Position numbers and translations under genes: made by a program. Source: Mycobacterium sp. D16Q14 (GTDB taxonomy: Bacteria > Actinomycetota > Actinomycetes > Mycobacteriales > Mycobacteriaceae). From it: 64,000 nucleotides of DNA. Shown piece after piece: positions 9,391-18,092 of this stretch. Within the stretch, counting starts at the first letter, position 1, and each line of letters begins with the position of its first letter. The notes below the pieces were generated by a model. That model made no database searches. It saw only the letters and a list, made by a program, of their open reading frames with translations, and had not been told where the DNA came from. The DNA lies in NCBI GenBank assembly GCA_002013415.1, contig MAEX01000006.1, forward strand, positions 213,963 through 277,962. Reading direction: 5' to 3'.

Positions 9391-10035
9391 ATGTCACCGT
9401 ATTCGGACTGGTTGCACAAGGGTGGACGTCATCGCGCGGCCGCTGATCGCATCGTGTCGGTCGCGGCCAAGCAGATCGCGCGCCACGGGCTGGACCGGCT
9501 GAACCTCGATGCGGTGGCCCGCGAGGCGGGGTGCTCCCGCGCGACGGTGTATCGGCACATCGGCGGCAAGACGGCGATTGTCGATGCCGTGTTGGCCCGA
9601 AACATCGCGAGCGTCACCTCAGATATTCAGCGGGCGGTCGAATCCGCGGATGCGCGGCGGCGTGCGGTCACCGCCATCACCGCGTCGTTGACCGCCATCC
9701 GCAACGATCCCGTCGTCAGTGCGATGGTCGCGACGATGTCTCCGGCCTCGCTCGGGTCCCACCTGACCCCGTCCTCCGAGATCCCGCGTTCGGCCTCTAC
9801 GTTCACCGGTCTTGCTGATGAGACTGCCGTGCAATGGATTTCACGCGTGGTGATGGCATTTCTGTTCTGGCCCTCGGCAGATCCAGCGCTGGAATCGGAG
9901 ATGATCGAGCGGTTCGTCTACCCGGTCTTGAAAGATGCCACGGCGTCGCGGGTCTCCGCCGCGGTGGCCAGCGAATCCACGATCTCTCCGGCCCGCACCG
10001 CGACATTGGACAGCAACGAGGAAGACAGTCCGTGA
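9391..10035 (+). CDS. TetR family regulator, likely controls cyp144
   Basis: A 214-residue regulator. The N-terminal helix-turn-helix is LNLDAVAREAGCSRATVYRHIGG (about residues 35-57), followed by an all-helical ligand-binding domain with AVQWISRVVMAFLFWPS. It is divergent from CYP144, as in M. tuberculosis Rv1776c/Rv1777, so repression of the P450 in response to a hydrophobic ligand is the natural inference. Its last 118 bp lie antisense to the end of the downstream N-hydroxylase gene; the conserved TetR fold is finished before that overlap. Confidence 0.9.
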   Translation: MSPYSDWLHKGGRHRAAADRIVSVAAKQIARHGLDRLNLDAVAREAGCSRATVYRHIGGKTAIVDAVLARNIASVTSDIQRAVESADARRRAVTAITASLTAIRNDPVVSAMVATMSPASLGSHLTPSSEIPRSASTFTGLADETAVQWISRVVMAFLFWPSADPALESEMIERFVYPVLKDATASRVSAAVASESTISPARTATLDSNEEDSP

Positions 10036-11210
10036 CTGTGCTCCACCGATCCGTTGAGGTAGATGTCCCCCGGGGCATCCGCCCGCGCCCGTAGCCGGTA
10101 ATCGCGTTCGACAACCGGCAGGCCATCCGCATCGAACTCGTAACACGAGGCCAGCGCCCCCAGGAAGGCTCTCACGTCCAGAGGCCGGTATCCGGTGGCG
10201 TACACCACCAAATCGCAGTCGAGCAGCTCGGTCGAGGATGTCGGCAGATGCGTCACGGCGAGGCGCACCCGTTCCGGAGCCTCGTCGACGGCAGCGATTT
10301 TCGAGGCGTTGTGCATCCACAGTCGCCGCTGCCCGTTGACCCGTTCCCGGTACTCACGGTCATACAGATCGGCGATCAATGGGGAATCGACCGCGGCGTA
10401 GTTAGTGTCGCGGTGATAGTCGACCAGCTGGCGGCGCACCTCGGCGGGCGCGCTGTAGAAGTCGTCCACCGCGGCCGGATCGAAAATCCTGTTCGCGTAG
10501 GGACTGTCGTCGGCCGGACTGTATCCGTAGCGGGCAAAAATGGCATGCACCTGGGCATCGGGATACCTGTTATGCAGGTACGCCACCGCCTCTGCGGCAC
10601 TTTGCCCGGCACCCACCACCGCGACGCGAGCGGGTGAGCCTGCCAACGCGTCGAGCCTGGTCAACAGCTGGCTGCTATGCCATTGCCGCGCAGTGGGATT
10701 GATTCCGGACGGCATCGCCGGGAACGTTCCACAGCCCAGAACCAGCGCCCGCGCATGCATCAAGCGATCCGGCGACCGCCCGGTGGTGTCCTGCAGCCGC
10801 ACCTGGAATCCGTCGGAGGCCGCCTGAATTCCGATCAGACGCGAGGAGTAGCTGACATCGGCCCCGAGCGCCTGCTGCGCCCAATCCAAGTAATCGTGGA
10901 ACTCTTCCCTGGTCGGAAAGAAACTCTGCTGGTTGATGAAGTCCGGCAGCCGCCCACGCTCCGTCAAATAGTTGACAAAGGTGTAGTCGCTCTTGGGATT
11001 ACGCAGGGTAACAAGATCTTTGAGAAAAGCGACCTGCATCCGCGCCCCCGGGATGAGCATGCCGCGATGCCACCCGAATTGAGCCTGAGTGTCGACGAAC
11101 TTCGCCGATGCCCGGTGCGGATGCTCGGCGAGCGCTATCGCGAGCGTAAGGTTCGATGGCCCGAATCCGACCCCGAGCACATCGCAACACGCATGGCTAT
11201 CCGAGGGCAA
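9918..11210 (-). CDS. Lysine/ornithine N-monooxygenase family (SidA/IucD/MbtG type)
   Basis: FAD/NADPH-dependent N-hydroxylase of amino side chains, 430 residues. Motifs are the FAD-binding GVGFGPSNLTLA (about 13-24) and the substrate region MQVAFLKDLVTLRNPKSDYTF, typical of SidA/PvdA/IucD. The NADPH site VAVVGAGQSAAEAV is in the middle, and ATGYRP plus SSSLLSNVAVRAGEI are at the C-terminus. The start is a TTG at 11210 that overlaps the upstream acyltransferase stop by 14 bp, so the two are coupled. Members of this family make hydroxamate groups in siderophores. Here no NRPS is adjacent; the partner is a single acyltransferase, which suggests a small N-acyl-N-hydroxy product or a detached siderophore step. 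Confidence 0.88.
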   Translation of the reverse strand: MPSDSHACCDVLGVGFGPSNLTLAIALAEHPHRASAKFVDTQAQFGWHRGMLIPGARMQVAFLKDLVTLRNPKSDYTFVNYLTERGRLPDFINQQSFFPTREEFHDYLDWAQQALGADVSYSSRLIGIQAASDGFQVRLQDTTGRSPDRLMHARALVLGCGTFPAMPSGINPTARQWHSSQLLTRLDALAGSPARVAVVGAGQSAAEAVAYLHNRYPDAQVHAIFARYGYSPADDSPYANRIFDPAAVDDFYSAPAEVRRQLVDYHRDTNYAAVDSPLIADLYDREYRERVNGQRRLWMHNASKIAAVDEAPERVRLAVTHLPTSSTELLDCDLVVYATGYRPLDVRAFLGALASCYEFDADGLPVVERDYRLRARADAPGDIYLNGSVEHSHGLSSSLLSNVAVRAGEIVDSLATAAETRDAVASFKTG

Positions 11211-12033
11211 GGGACCGCTCCAGACGCTCTAAATAACGTTGCCGCGCAGTGTCCTTGGTGACCAGTACCAAGAAGTCCGCCATGTCGAACTCCGGGTCAA
11301 AGGAAGGCGGTCCGCAGATCCGTCCGCCGATGCGCAGGCATCCGTGCAGCAGCGGTGGGATCTTCGCCTTTTCCTGGGGCGGGATTTCCTCCAGCGGCAC
11401 ACCGTCGACAACGACCGGGTGGCGCGGTACTACCCGATACTCGTCGGGGGCGGCGAACCGTTGCGCGAAATCATGCACCGAGCGCACCAACGATCCTCGT
11501 GGCCCGCCGTCTTCCATCCGGACCGACAGACAGCCAATCGCATACTGATGCTCGGTCATCTGCTGGTACCGGAAAATTCCGGCCCACAAGATCCCCATGA
11601 CCGCACCGTTGCGATGTTCGGGCGCGACGGTAACTCGGCCGATCTCAACCAGTTTGGGCCGCAGCGGGTCCAGCGCGGACGCATCGAACATCGAGTCGGT
11701 GAACGTCTCCCCCGCCGCCTGGTATCCCTCCGGCGGGAGCAGCCGGCAACAGCCGATGATGGCTCCGGTGTCCTCGTCGCGAGCCAATAGGTGATCGCAG
11801 TAGGGATCCAGCTTGTCCAGATCGATCATCTCGCCCGTGATCGGCCCGCGAACGGCATGCGGCAACGGCGCCCCCATTTCGTCGGCGAACGCCTGATACC
11901 GAAGCCGTTGTGCGGCTTCAACTTCAGCCGGATCAGACGACAGGACAATGCTGTACCGCGGCCGCGGGTTCGCGTCCGTCCCCCGATCGGAACCGACACC
12001 GGGCGCTGCGATGAGAACCGCCGCGCTCTCCAT
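11197..12033 (-). CDS. OlsB/hemolysin-type GNAT N-acyltransferase
   Basis: A 278-residue protein with an acetyltransferase fold of the Acetyltransf_5 (OlsB-like) type. Signatures are RYQAFADEMGA, DKLDPYCDHLLARDEDTGAIIGCCRLL, the acyl-binding turn VEIGRVTVAPEHRNGAV and a conserved IPPLLHGCLRIGGRICGPPSFDPEF tail. OlsB enzymes transfer 3-hydroxyacyl chains from ACP to ornithine to start ornithine-lipid synthesis. The gene sits directly upstream of, and overlaps, an amine N-hydroxylase gene. N-acylation of a hydroxylated ornithine or lysine is therefore an attractive, unproven reaction. There is no separate OlsA-type acyltransferase nearby. Confidence 0.82.
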   Translation of the reverse strand: MESAAVLIAAPGVGSDRGTDANPRPRYSIVLSSDPAEVEAAQRLRYQAFADEMGAPLPHAVRGPITGEMIDLDKLDPYCDHLLARDEDTGAIIGCCRLLPPEGYQAAGETFTDSMFDASALDPLRPKLVEIGRVTVAPEHRNGAVMGILWAGIFRYQQMTEHQYAIGCLSVRMEDGGPRGSLVRSVHDFAQRFAAPDEYRVVPRHPVVVDGVPLEEIPPQEKAKIPPLLHGCLRIGGRICGPPSFDPEFDMADFLVLVTKDTARQRYLERLERSLALG

Positions 12034-12123
12034 GATCGAAAGCTACTCCCTCTGTCTACGGCTCACCACCGCAATGCACAAATACCCGTGGGCATCCGTA
12101 CAGGCAGGCGCGATCACCGATGG

Positions 12124-13518
12124 CTAGATAGCTAGCGACTCTCCGGTGGCCGGATCGTGCGAGCGACTCATCGTAGCCACAGCAAGCAGAATCAGCGAAA
12201 CGAGCGCCGCGCAGGCCGCCGCGAGGGCCCCCAGCGTCAGCACGCTGTCGATGCCCGCGGCGCCTGCGGCCCTGGCCCCGGTCTGACCGGCGGCGGCATG
12301 CCCGAACGCCACGCCCATGCTCGCCACCCCCAGAAGGATGCCGATCTGACGGCCCGTGCTCACCGACCCGGTCGCCATCCCGGCGTCGTCCAACGGCACG
12401 AACCGCAGTGCAGCATCGGATGTCATCGCCGAGAGCGCACCCAGCCCCAGCCCGGCCAGCGTGGAGCCGAAAATGAAGTGGGTCCAGACCGTATCGGCGT
12501 GGGCCCCCGTCGCGGCCCATAATCCGATCGCCACCAGCGCCACGCCGCCGGGAATGGTGATCATGGTGGGCAGCCGCCGGCCCACCAGAATCCCCAACGG
12601 CGCCCCCGCGATGGTCGCGAGCGTCAGCGGACCGGCACGCAGCCCCATCTCAAAAGCGTTGTAACCCAGGGTATTCATGAAGTACAAGGCCAGATAGTTG
12701 GTGGCTGCGATGAGCGTGCCGGAGGCCGCGGCCGCGGCAACCCACACCCCGGCGAAACCGGGCGAGGTGACCAGCCGCAGGCTCAGCATGGGTGCCGGCG
12801 CACGGCCCTCCCACCAAAAGAACAGCACCAGAGCCAGCACGGCACCGACCGCCAGTGAACCGGACGTCGTGGCCCCAATTCCCCCGTCGTGCAGCGAGAT
12901 CACCGAGAAGACACCGGTAACCAGCCCGGAGGTGAGCAGCATCGTGCCTACCCAGTCGACAGGCCGCAGCTCGTCGGCGCGGGTCTCCGGGAGGTGGCGC
13001 ACGGCAATCACCAGCGCGATCACACCCACCGGCAGGTTGACCAGGAAAATCGACTGCCACCCGAAATGTGTGACGAGGAACCCGCCCAGCAGCGGACCGG
13101 CGGCGCTGCCCGCACCCATCACCGCGCCGTAGATCGCGATGGGGGCGCCGCGGCGCTCCAGCGGGTACTGCGCGGCAATGATCGGCAGCGATACCGCCAG
13201 CAGGATCGCCCCGCCGATGCCCTGCGCGGCGCGCACCCCGATCAGCAAGGGTGCACTGCTCGAGAGCGCGCAGCCCAGCGAGGCCGCGGTGAACAGCACC
13301 ATGCCCAGCAGATAGAGCCGTCGACGGCCCAGACGATCGCCGAGGGTGGCCGCGGTGAGCAGCAGCCCCGCCATCGGCAACGCATAGGCATCGATGACCC
13401 ATTGCAGATCGGCGAGGTCGGCCCCCAACGACGACTGGAGGTCCGCCAGCGCACTCGACACGATCGTCATGTCAAGCAGCAGCATGAACACCGCCAAACA
13501 GACGGCGAGCAGCACCAT
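12124..13518 (-). CDS. DHA2-family MFS drug/metabolite exporter (EmrB/QacA type)
   Basis: A 464-residue integral membrane protein with about 14 hydrophobic segments. The first helix carries the DHA2 signature LDMTIVSSAL, loop 2-3 has GDRLGRRRLYLLG (motif A), and motif C is in MGAGSAAGPLLGGFL. It is a proton-coupled exporter of hydrophobic compounds. Its ATG directly follows the RDD gene stop (TAGATG). It is transcribed in the same direction as the N-acyltransferase/N-hydroxylase pair 90 bp downstream, so it could export their product; this is inference. Confidence 0.92.
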   Translation of the reverse strand: MVLLAVCLAVFMLLLDMTIVSSALADLQSSLGADLADLQWVIDAYALPMAGLLLTAATLGDRLGRRRLYLLGMVLFTAASLGCALSSSAPLLIGVRAAQGIGGAILLAVSLPIIAAQYPLERRGAPIAIYGAVMGAGSAAGPLLGGFLVTHFGWQSIFLVNLPVGVIALVIAVRHLPETRADELRPVDWVGTMLLTSGLVTGVFSVISLHDGGIGATTSGSLAVGAVLALVLFFWWEGRAPAPMLSLRLVTSPGFAGVWVAAAAASGTLIAATNYLALYFMNTLGYNAFEMGLRAGPLTLATIAGAPLGILVGRRLPTMITIPGGVALVAIGLWAATGAHADTVWTHFIFGSTLAGLGLGALSAMTSDAALRFVPLDDAGMATGSVSTGRQIGILLGVASMGVAFGHAAAGQTGARAAGAAGIDSVLTLGALAAACAALVSLILLAVATMSRSHDPATGESLAI

Positions 13519-13983
13519 CTAGCGGGAACGAATCACGACGGTGCGGGTCACCCGGTCATGCAGACCGCGGCCGTCGATATCGGTGATGAGCGGCGGCACA
13601 ATCACGGCAATCAGCAGATTCCTGACAAACGCGCGGCCAATGCCCACCGAGCTGGTTCCATCGGCGGGCGCTATCTGCACACCCGCCAGGTACTGGCCTG
13701 GGGTAAACCGCCACAGCCGCACCGCCACCACACCGATGACGAGCCAGGTCAGCAGCTGCGCCGAGGACAGCGTGGGCGACAGAAGATTTCCCTTGACGAA
13801 CAGCAAGGCCAGACCGCCGGCGATGAGCCAGTCGAGCAGCAGTGCCAGCAGCCGCCGCGCCATCGGTGCCGCTGATCCGGGACCGATCTCGGGCAGGCCG
13901 AGCTGCTCTCCGGGATACCGAGAGTTGCCCGCGCCCTGCACCGAACCAAGCCCCGACAACCATGAACCCAGGTCTCGCGCCAT
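13519..13983 (-). CDS. RDD family membrane protein (Rv2219A-like)
   Basis: A 154-residue protein starting MARDLGSWLSGLGS at 13983, where homologues start; an in-frame start at 14007 adds eight residues. The RDD signature is ARRLLALLLDWLIAGGLALLF, followed by two more membrane helices and the C-terminal DRVTRTVVI (the second conserved Asp-Arg). RDD proteins are often transport or sodium/proton exchange related, but this one has no assigned function. It is divergent from glnA1, as Rv2219A is from Rv2220. Confidence 0.88.
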   Translation of the reverse strand: MARDLGSWLSGLGSVQGAGNSRYPGEQLGLPEIGPGSAAPMARRLLALLLDWLIAGGLALLFVKGNLLSPTLSSAQLLTWLVIGVVAVRLWRFTPGQYLAGVQIAPADGTSSVGIGRAFVRNLLIAVIVPPLITDIDGRGLHDRVTRTVVIRSR

Positions 13984-14013
13984 ACTCACAGCGTAAAGGC
14001 CAACCAATTCACG

Positions 14014-14025
14014 GTTACGCGTAAC
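14014..14025. promoter_or_regulatory. Palindrome GTTACGCGTAAC upstream of glnA1, candidate GlnR site
   Basis: A perfect 12-bp palindrome lies about 100 bp before the glnA1 start in the divergent region. Actinobacterial GlnR sites contain GTnAC-type half sites and glnA is a known GlnR target in mycobacteria, so a GlnR role is plausible. The second half-site spacing (GCGCAAC follows) is not perfect. Confidence 0.4.
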
Positions 14026-14127
14026 ATCCGCGCAACATATGGTTGACCGGCGGGCAACACCAGCTTCATAGGTTCAGTCGCGCGGTCATGGTTTTAGTGG
14101 ACCCAAGAGGAAAAAACAAGGAGAAGC

Positions 14128-15564
14128 ATGGCGTTCAGTAGCCCCGACGAGGTATTCAAGTTCATTGCCGACGAGAAGGTCGAGTACGTGGACGTCAGGT
14201 TCTGTGACCTGCCGGGCGTCGTGCAGCACTTCTCCATCCCCGCATCTGCTTTCGATGCCAGCGTCTTCGAAGACGGTCTCGGCTTCGACGGGTCCTCTGT
14301 GCGCGGATTCCAGTCGATCCACGAATCCGACATGCTCCTGCTGCCTGATATCTCGACGGCCAAGATCGACCCGTTCCGCGCCGCCAAGACGCTGAACGTC
14401 AACTTCTTCGTGCATGACCCGTTCACCCGCGAGGCCTACTCGCGTGACCCGCGCAACGTGGCCCGCAAGGCCGAGCAGTACCTCACCAGCACCGGTATCG
14501 CCGACACCTGTTACTTCGGCGCCGAGGCCGAGTTCTACATCTTCGACTCGGTCAGCTTCGACTCGAAGATCAACGGCACCTTCTACGAGATCGACTCGGA
14601 GGCCGGCTGGTGGAACACCGGCGAGCCTTACGAGGAGGACGGCAGCCCGAACCGCGGCTACAAGGTGCGCCCCAAGGGTGGCTACTTCCCCGTCGCCCCG
14701 TACGACCACTTCGTCGACCTACGCGACGAGATGACCACCAACCTGATCAACGCCGGATTCACCCTGGAGCGCGGTCACCACGAGGTGGGCACCGGCGGGC
14801 AGGCCGAGATCAACTACAAGTTCAACACCCTGCTGGCCGCGGCCGACGACGTGCTGTTGTTCAAATACATCATCAAGAACACCGCATGGGCCAACGGCAA
14901 GACGGTCACCTTCATGCCCAAGCCGCTGTTCGGTGACAACGGATCGGGCATGCACGCCCACATGTCCCTGTGGAAGGACGGCAAGCCGCTGTTCCACGAC
15001 GAGGCCGGGTACGCCGGGCTCTCGGATGTGGCCCGCCACTACATCGGCGGCATCCTGCACCACGCCCCGTCACTGCTGGCGTTCACCAACCCGACGGTGA
15101 ACTCCTACAAGCGGCTGGTGCCGGGCTACGAGGCCCCGATCAACCTGGTCTACAGCCAGCGCAACCGGTCGGCGTGCGTGCGCATCCCGATCACCGGCAA
15201 CAACCCGAAGGCCAAGCGCCTCGAGTTCCGCTGCCCGGACAGCTCGGGTAACCCGTACCTGGCGTTCGCGGCGATGCTGATGGCTGGTATCGACGGCATC
15301 AAGAACAAGATCGAGCCGTTGGCGCCCGTCGACAAGGACCTGTACGAGCTGCCTCCGGAGGAGGCCGCCAATATTCCGCAGGCCCCGACCAACCTGGCCA
15401 CCGTGATCGACAACCTTGAGAAGGATCACGAGTACCTCACCGAGGGTGGCGTTTTCACCTCCGATCTGATCGAGACCTGGATCGCGTTCAAGCGCGAGAA
15501 CGAGATCGAGCCGATCAACATCCGTCCTCACCCGTACGAGGTAGCTCTCTACTTTGATGTGTAG
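14128..15564 (+). CDS. glnA1: Glutamine synthetase type I
   Basis: ATP-dependent synthesis of glutamine from glutamate and ammonium; a cytosolic dodecamer that is also exported in pathogenic mycobacteria. The 478-residue protein has the beta-grasp signature FDGSSVRGF, the catalytic [15 protein letters not shown] region and the ATP-binding [17 protein letters not shown]. The adenylylation site Tyr406 lies in [10 protein letters not shown], the target of GlnE encoded downstream. An AAGGAG site precedes ATG 14128. A strong rho-independent terminator follows at 15588. Orthologue of Rv2220. Confidence 0.98.
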   Translation: MAFSSPDEVFKFIADEKVEYVDVRFCDLPGVVQHFSIPASAFDASVFEDGLGFDGSSVRGFQSIHESDMLLLPDISTAKIDPFRAAKTLNVNFFVHDPFTREAYSRDPRNVARKAEQYLTSTGIADTCYFGAEAEFYIFDSVSFDSKINGTFYEIDSEAGWWNTGEPYEEDGSPNRGYKVRPKGGYFPVAPYDHFVDLRDEMTTNLINAGFTLERGHHEVGTGGQAEINYKFNTLLAAADDVLLFKYIIKNTAWANGKTVTFMPKPLFGDNGSGMHAHMSLWKDGKPLFHDEAGYAGLSDVARHYIGGILHHAPSLLAFTNPTVNSYKRLVPGYEAPINLVYSQRNRSACVRIPITGNNPKAKRLEFRCPDSSGNPYLAFAAMLMAGIDGIKNKIEPLAPVDKDLYELPPEEAANIPQAPTNLATVIDNLEKDHEYLTEGGVFTSDLIETWIAFKRENEIEPINIRPHPYEVALYFDV

Positions 15565-15587
15565 AGCCGTGTAATCCGCACATCATC

Positions 15588-15616
15588 AAGGCCCCCGGGA
15601 TCTTCCCGGGGGCCTT
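15588..15616 (+). terminator. Rho-independent terminator of glnA1
   Basis: A GC-rich stem (AAGGCCCCCGGGA pairing with TTCCCGGGGGCCTT around a 2-3 nt loop) lies 24 bp after the glnA1 stop and is followed by GTCATTTTT. This isolates glnA1 from the DoxX genes. Confidence 0.9.
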
Positions 15617-15736
15617 GTCATTTTTGCGGTACGGGGATAGCTCGAGAAGCGGCCTTCTCGCGGCAGAGACGCTGGTGAACCCGGTCGCCGACGCCTAGGC
15701 AGGAATAAAGCGGACTATGGTCCTATTGTTAGACGC

Positions 15737-16147
15737 ATGGCTCTCGCTGATATCGAAAACAAGCTCACCGGTCTGACACCGGTCGCCCTGTCGGCATTCC
15801 GGATCGTGGTCGGGTTCCTCTTCTTCCTGCACGGCACCTCCCACCTGTTCGGTTGGCCACTCGCCTCGTTCCTGCAACCCGTCGGCACCCTGCCCTGGTG
15901 GGCCGGCATCATCGAATTCCTTGGCGGAGCGGCGATCATCCTTGGGCTCGGCACCAGATTCTCCGCGCTCGTGTCCTCGGGCGCGATGGCAGTCGCCTAC
16001 TTCAGCTACCACCAGCCCGAGGGGCTGCTGCCGATCCAGAACAACGGGGAGGCCGCCGCCCTCTACAGCTGGATCTTCCTGCTACTGGTGTTCACCGGCG
16101 GCGGGTCGCTGTCCCTCGACCGAATCATTACCCGCGCTAAGCGCTAA
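15737..16147 (+). CDS. DoxX family membrane protein (first of two)
   Basis: A 136-residue integral membrane protein with four hydrophobic segments: FRIVVGFLFFLHGTSHLFGW, WWAGIIEFLGGAAIILGLG, ALVSSGAMAVAYFSYH, and YSWIFLLLVFTGGGSLSLD. This is the DoxX topology. In M. tuberculosis a DoxX protein works with SodA and a thiosulfate sulfurtransferase in a membrane oxidoreductase complex; whether this paralogue does so is unknown. It is the first gene of a probable two-gene unit with a close paralogue 34 bp downstream. Confidence 0.88.
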   Translation: MALADIENKLTGLTPVALSAFRIVVGFLFFLHGTSHLFGWPLASFLQPVGTLPWWAGIIEFLGGAAIILGLGTRFSALVSSGAMAVAYFSYHQPEGLLPIQNNGEAAALYSWIFLLLVFTGGGSLSLDRIITRAKR

Positions 16148-16181
16148 GTCGTTACGCGCGAATTGTTTTAGCATCCTGGCC

Positions 16182-16601
16182 ATGGCCTCCTCCAGCACCT
16201 CCAGCTCAGTCGCCAAGCTCGACGGCGCCACGCCCGTTGTCCTGTCGTTGTTCCGGATCGTCTTCGGATTCCTGTTCACCGTCCACGGCACCGCCATCCT
16301 GTTCCGCTGGCCCGACCTGGCTTCGATACCCCCGGTTGAGTCGTGGTCAGTGGGCTGGTGGGCAGGTGCCGTCGAGTTCCTCGCCGGCGTCGCGATTCTG
16401 TTCGGCGCCGGAACTCGGATAGCGGCCTTCATCGGTTCGGGCACGATGGCGGTCGCCTACTTCACCCAGCACCAGTCCGCCGGGCTACTTCCCATCGAGA
16501 ACAACGGCGAGCTGGCGGCCCTGTTCTGCTGGGGCTTTTTCCTCTTGGTGTTCACCGGCGGCGGATCGCTCTCCGTCGACGCGGCGCTCAAGAAGAGCTA
16601 G
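16182..16601 (+). CDS. DoxX family membrane protein (second of two)
   Basis: A 139-residue paralogue of the preceding gene. It keeps the same helices and blocks: LFRIVFGFLFTVHGTAILF, WWAGAVEFLAGVAILFGAGTRIAAFIGSGTMAVAYF, ENNGELAALFCWGFFLLVFTGGGSLSVD. The ATG at 16182 (MASSSTSSSVAKLD) is chosen because homology to the first DoxX starts there; the frame is open far upstream only because it overlaps the first gene. Its 3' end overlaps the convergent phosphatase gene by 14 bp. Confidence 0.88.
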   Translation: MASSSTSSSVAKLDGATPVVLSLFRIVFGFLFTVHGTAILFRWPDLASIPPVESWSVGWWAGAVEFLAGVAILFGAGTRIAAFIGSGTMAVAYFTQHQSAGLLPIENNGELAALFCWGFFLLVFTGGGSLSVDAALKKS

Positions 16602-17544
16602 GCACCACCACCGTGGCGATGAGCGCCCGGTGGTCGGTGCCGTAGATCTCCTGAGTACTCACCGAGGTAGCGGCCGCCCCTCGGGTCAGTACGTGGTCGA
16701 TCCCGATCAGCCTGGTGTACCAGCGCCCCTCGCGCCAGGTCGGCAGCCAGCCGGCCCCGGCCTGATCCACCGCGTCGGCGAAACCGCCGGTAAGGATCTG
16801 CCGGAACACGAAGTGGTCGTAGGTCGCGTTAAAGTCGCCGCCGACAATCACTTTCACATCGGGGCGCAGGGCCTGTAACTGACGGCCAAGGGTGTCCAGC
16901 TCGGTGAGCCAGCCCGGTGAACTCATGTCCTTCTCCGGCGGGCGGGTGTGCACCGCGACGAGCATGACCGGCCCCACTCCGGGGATCTCGGCCTCCGCCC
17001 AGATCTGCCGCATGGCAAAGCTCTGGTCGTCCTGATGCACCGGGGTCAACGGGTATCGACTCCAGATTCCGGTGCCTGCCGCCTTCGGTTCGGCGATGGT
17101 GTACGAATACGGAAGCACCGAATCAATTCCCGCGGCAACGAGTTTCGTCCGGGCTTCCGGTGTGAGCTCGTCAACGGTTACCACGCCCACATCGTGCTCG
17201 TGAATCGCGGCCACCACTGCCCCGGCATCACCGACACCGAAACGCAGGTTCGCCTGCAACACCGTGACGGTTGTCCCCTGCGGGTGGCTGTCGGGCAGGT
17301 ACAGCGGTGCCAGAGCAAGCACCTGCAACGCGATCACGACGGTCGCCGTCAACACACCCCACCACTGTCGCACCGCGAGGAACAGCAACAGCCCCAGGAT
17401 CATCAGCAGGCACGTGACCGGAAAGCCGGCCGTCAGCCCGATCAGGGGCGACCAGCTTGACCGCACCCACCGGGACGCGATAGCCAGCATGGCGACGATG
17501 CTCAGCAGCCAACCCAATGCCCCCACGGCGCTCCATCCTCGCAC
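16588..17544 (-). CDS. Membrane-anchored endonuclease/exonuclease/phosphatase family protein
   Basis: A 318-residue protein starting at GTG 17544. The N-terminal third has three hydrophobic helices (about residues 8-24, 32-58, 62-80). The rest is an EEP-fold catalytic domain: VTVLQANLRFG, VVTVDELTPEA (metal Glu region), VAVHTRPP, VIVGGDFNATYDHFVF (catalytic Asp-Asn) and IDHVL..GTDHRAL (catalytic His). The active site is probably extracytoplasmic. Substrates of such proteins include phospholipids, inositol phosphates or DNA; none can be assigned here. Confidence 0.85.
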   Translation of the reverse strand: MRGWSAVGALGWLLSIVAMLAIASRWVRSSWSPLIGLTAGFPVTCLLMILGLLLFLAVRQWWGVLTATVVIALQVLALAPLYLPDSHPQGTTVTVLQANLRFGVGDAGAVVAAIHEHDVGVVTVDELTPEARTKLVAAGIDSVLPYSYTIAEPKAAGTGIWSRYPLTPVHQDDQSFAMRQIWAEAEIPGVGPVMLVAVHTRPPEKDMSSPGWLTELDTLGRQLQALRPDVKVIVGGDFNATYDHFVFRQILTGGFADAVDQAGAGWLPTWREGRWYTRLIGIDHVLTRGAAATSVSTQEIYGTDHRALIATVVVPSSS

Positions 17545-17578
17545 CTCAGGGACGGTACCCTATGGCACTCTCTTAGCC

Positions 17579-18082
17579 ATGCCATCGTTTAGCCGCGCCG
17601 AACTCGAGGACGCATTCGCGCAACACCAGGCCACCGTCCATCGCTGCATCGAAACCGGCGACTGGAATCCCTATGCCGAGATGTACACCGAAGACGCCCT
17701 CTACATCGAACACGTGGTGGGTCGCCTGCGCGGCAAGGAGGCCATCCGGCAGTACATCACCGCGGTCATGGCGGAGTTCCCCGGCAACCACATGCCCAGC
17801 CTGCCTGCCACCTGGACCGTCTTCGACCCCGAAAAGGGTTGGGTGGTCTGCGAAATCGACAACGTGATGAGCGATCCCGGTGACGGCCAGCATTGGGGCG
17901 AGCCGAACCTGACCGTGCTGCACTACGCCGGGGGCGGGCTGTGGTCGCAACAGGAGGACGCCTACAACCCCGCCAACATGGTCAAAATGGTGCGGCGTTG
18001 GTGCAAGACCGCAGAGGCTTCCGGGCACCTGCCCGGGGAAGCCCGCGACTGGCTCGACAAGTACGGGTCCCGCAAGAACTGA
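17579..18082 (+). CDS. SnoaL/NTF2-like domain protein
   Basis: A 167-residue cytosolic protein starting MPSFSRAELEDAF at 17579. The NTF2-like cone is seen in WNPYAEMYTEDALYIEH, GRLRGKEAIRQYI and a Trp-rich central sheet (WTVFDPEKGWVVCEIDNVMSD). Proteins of this fold act as small isomerases or cyclases or bind ligands; no catalytic set can be named. It is divergent from the phosphatase and converges with the sensor kinase gene. Confidence 0.8.
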   Translation: MPSFSRAELEDAFAQHQATVHRCIETGDWNPYAEMYTEDALYIEHVVGRLRGKEAIRQYITAVMAEFPGNHMPSLPATWTVFDPEKGWVVCEIDNVMSDPGDGQHWGEPNLTVLHYAGGGLWSQQEDAYNPANMVKMVRRWCKTAEASGHLPGEARDWLDKYGSRKN

Positions 18083-18092
18083 CGAGCAGGTC

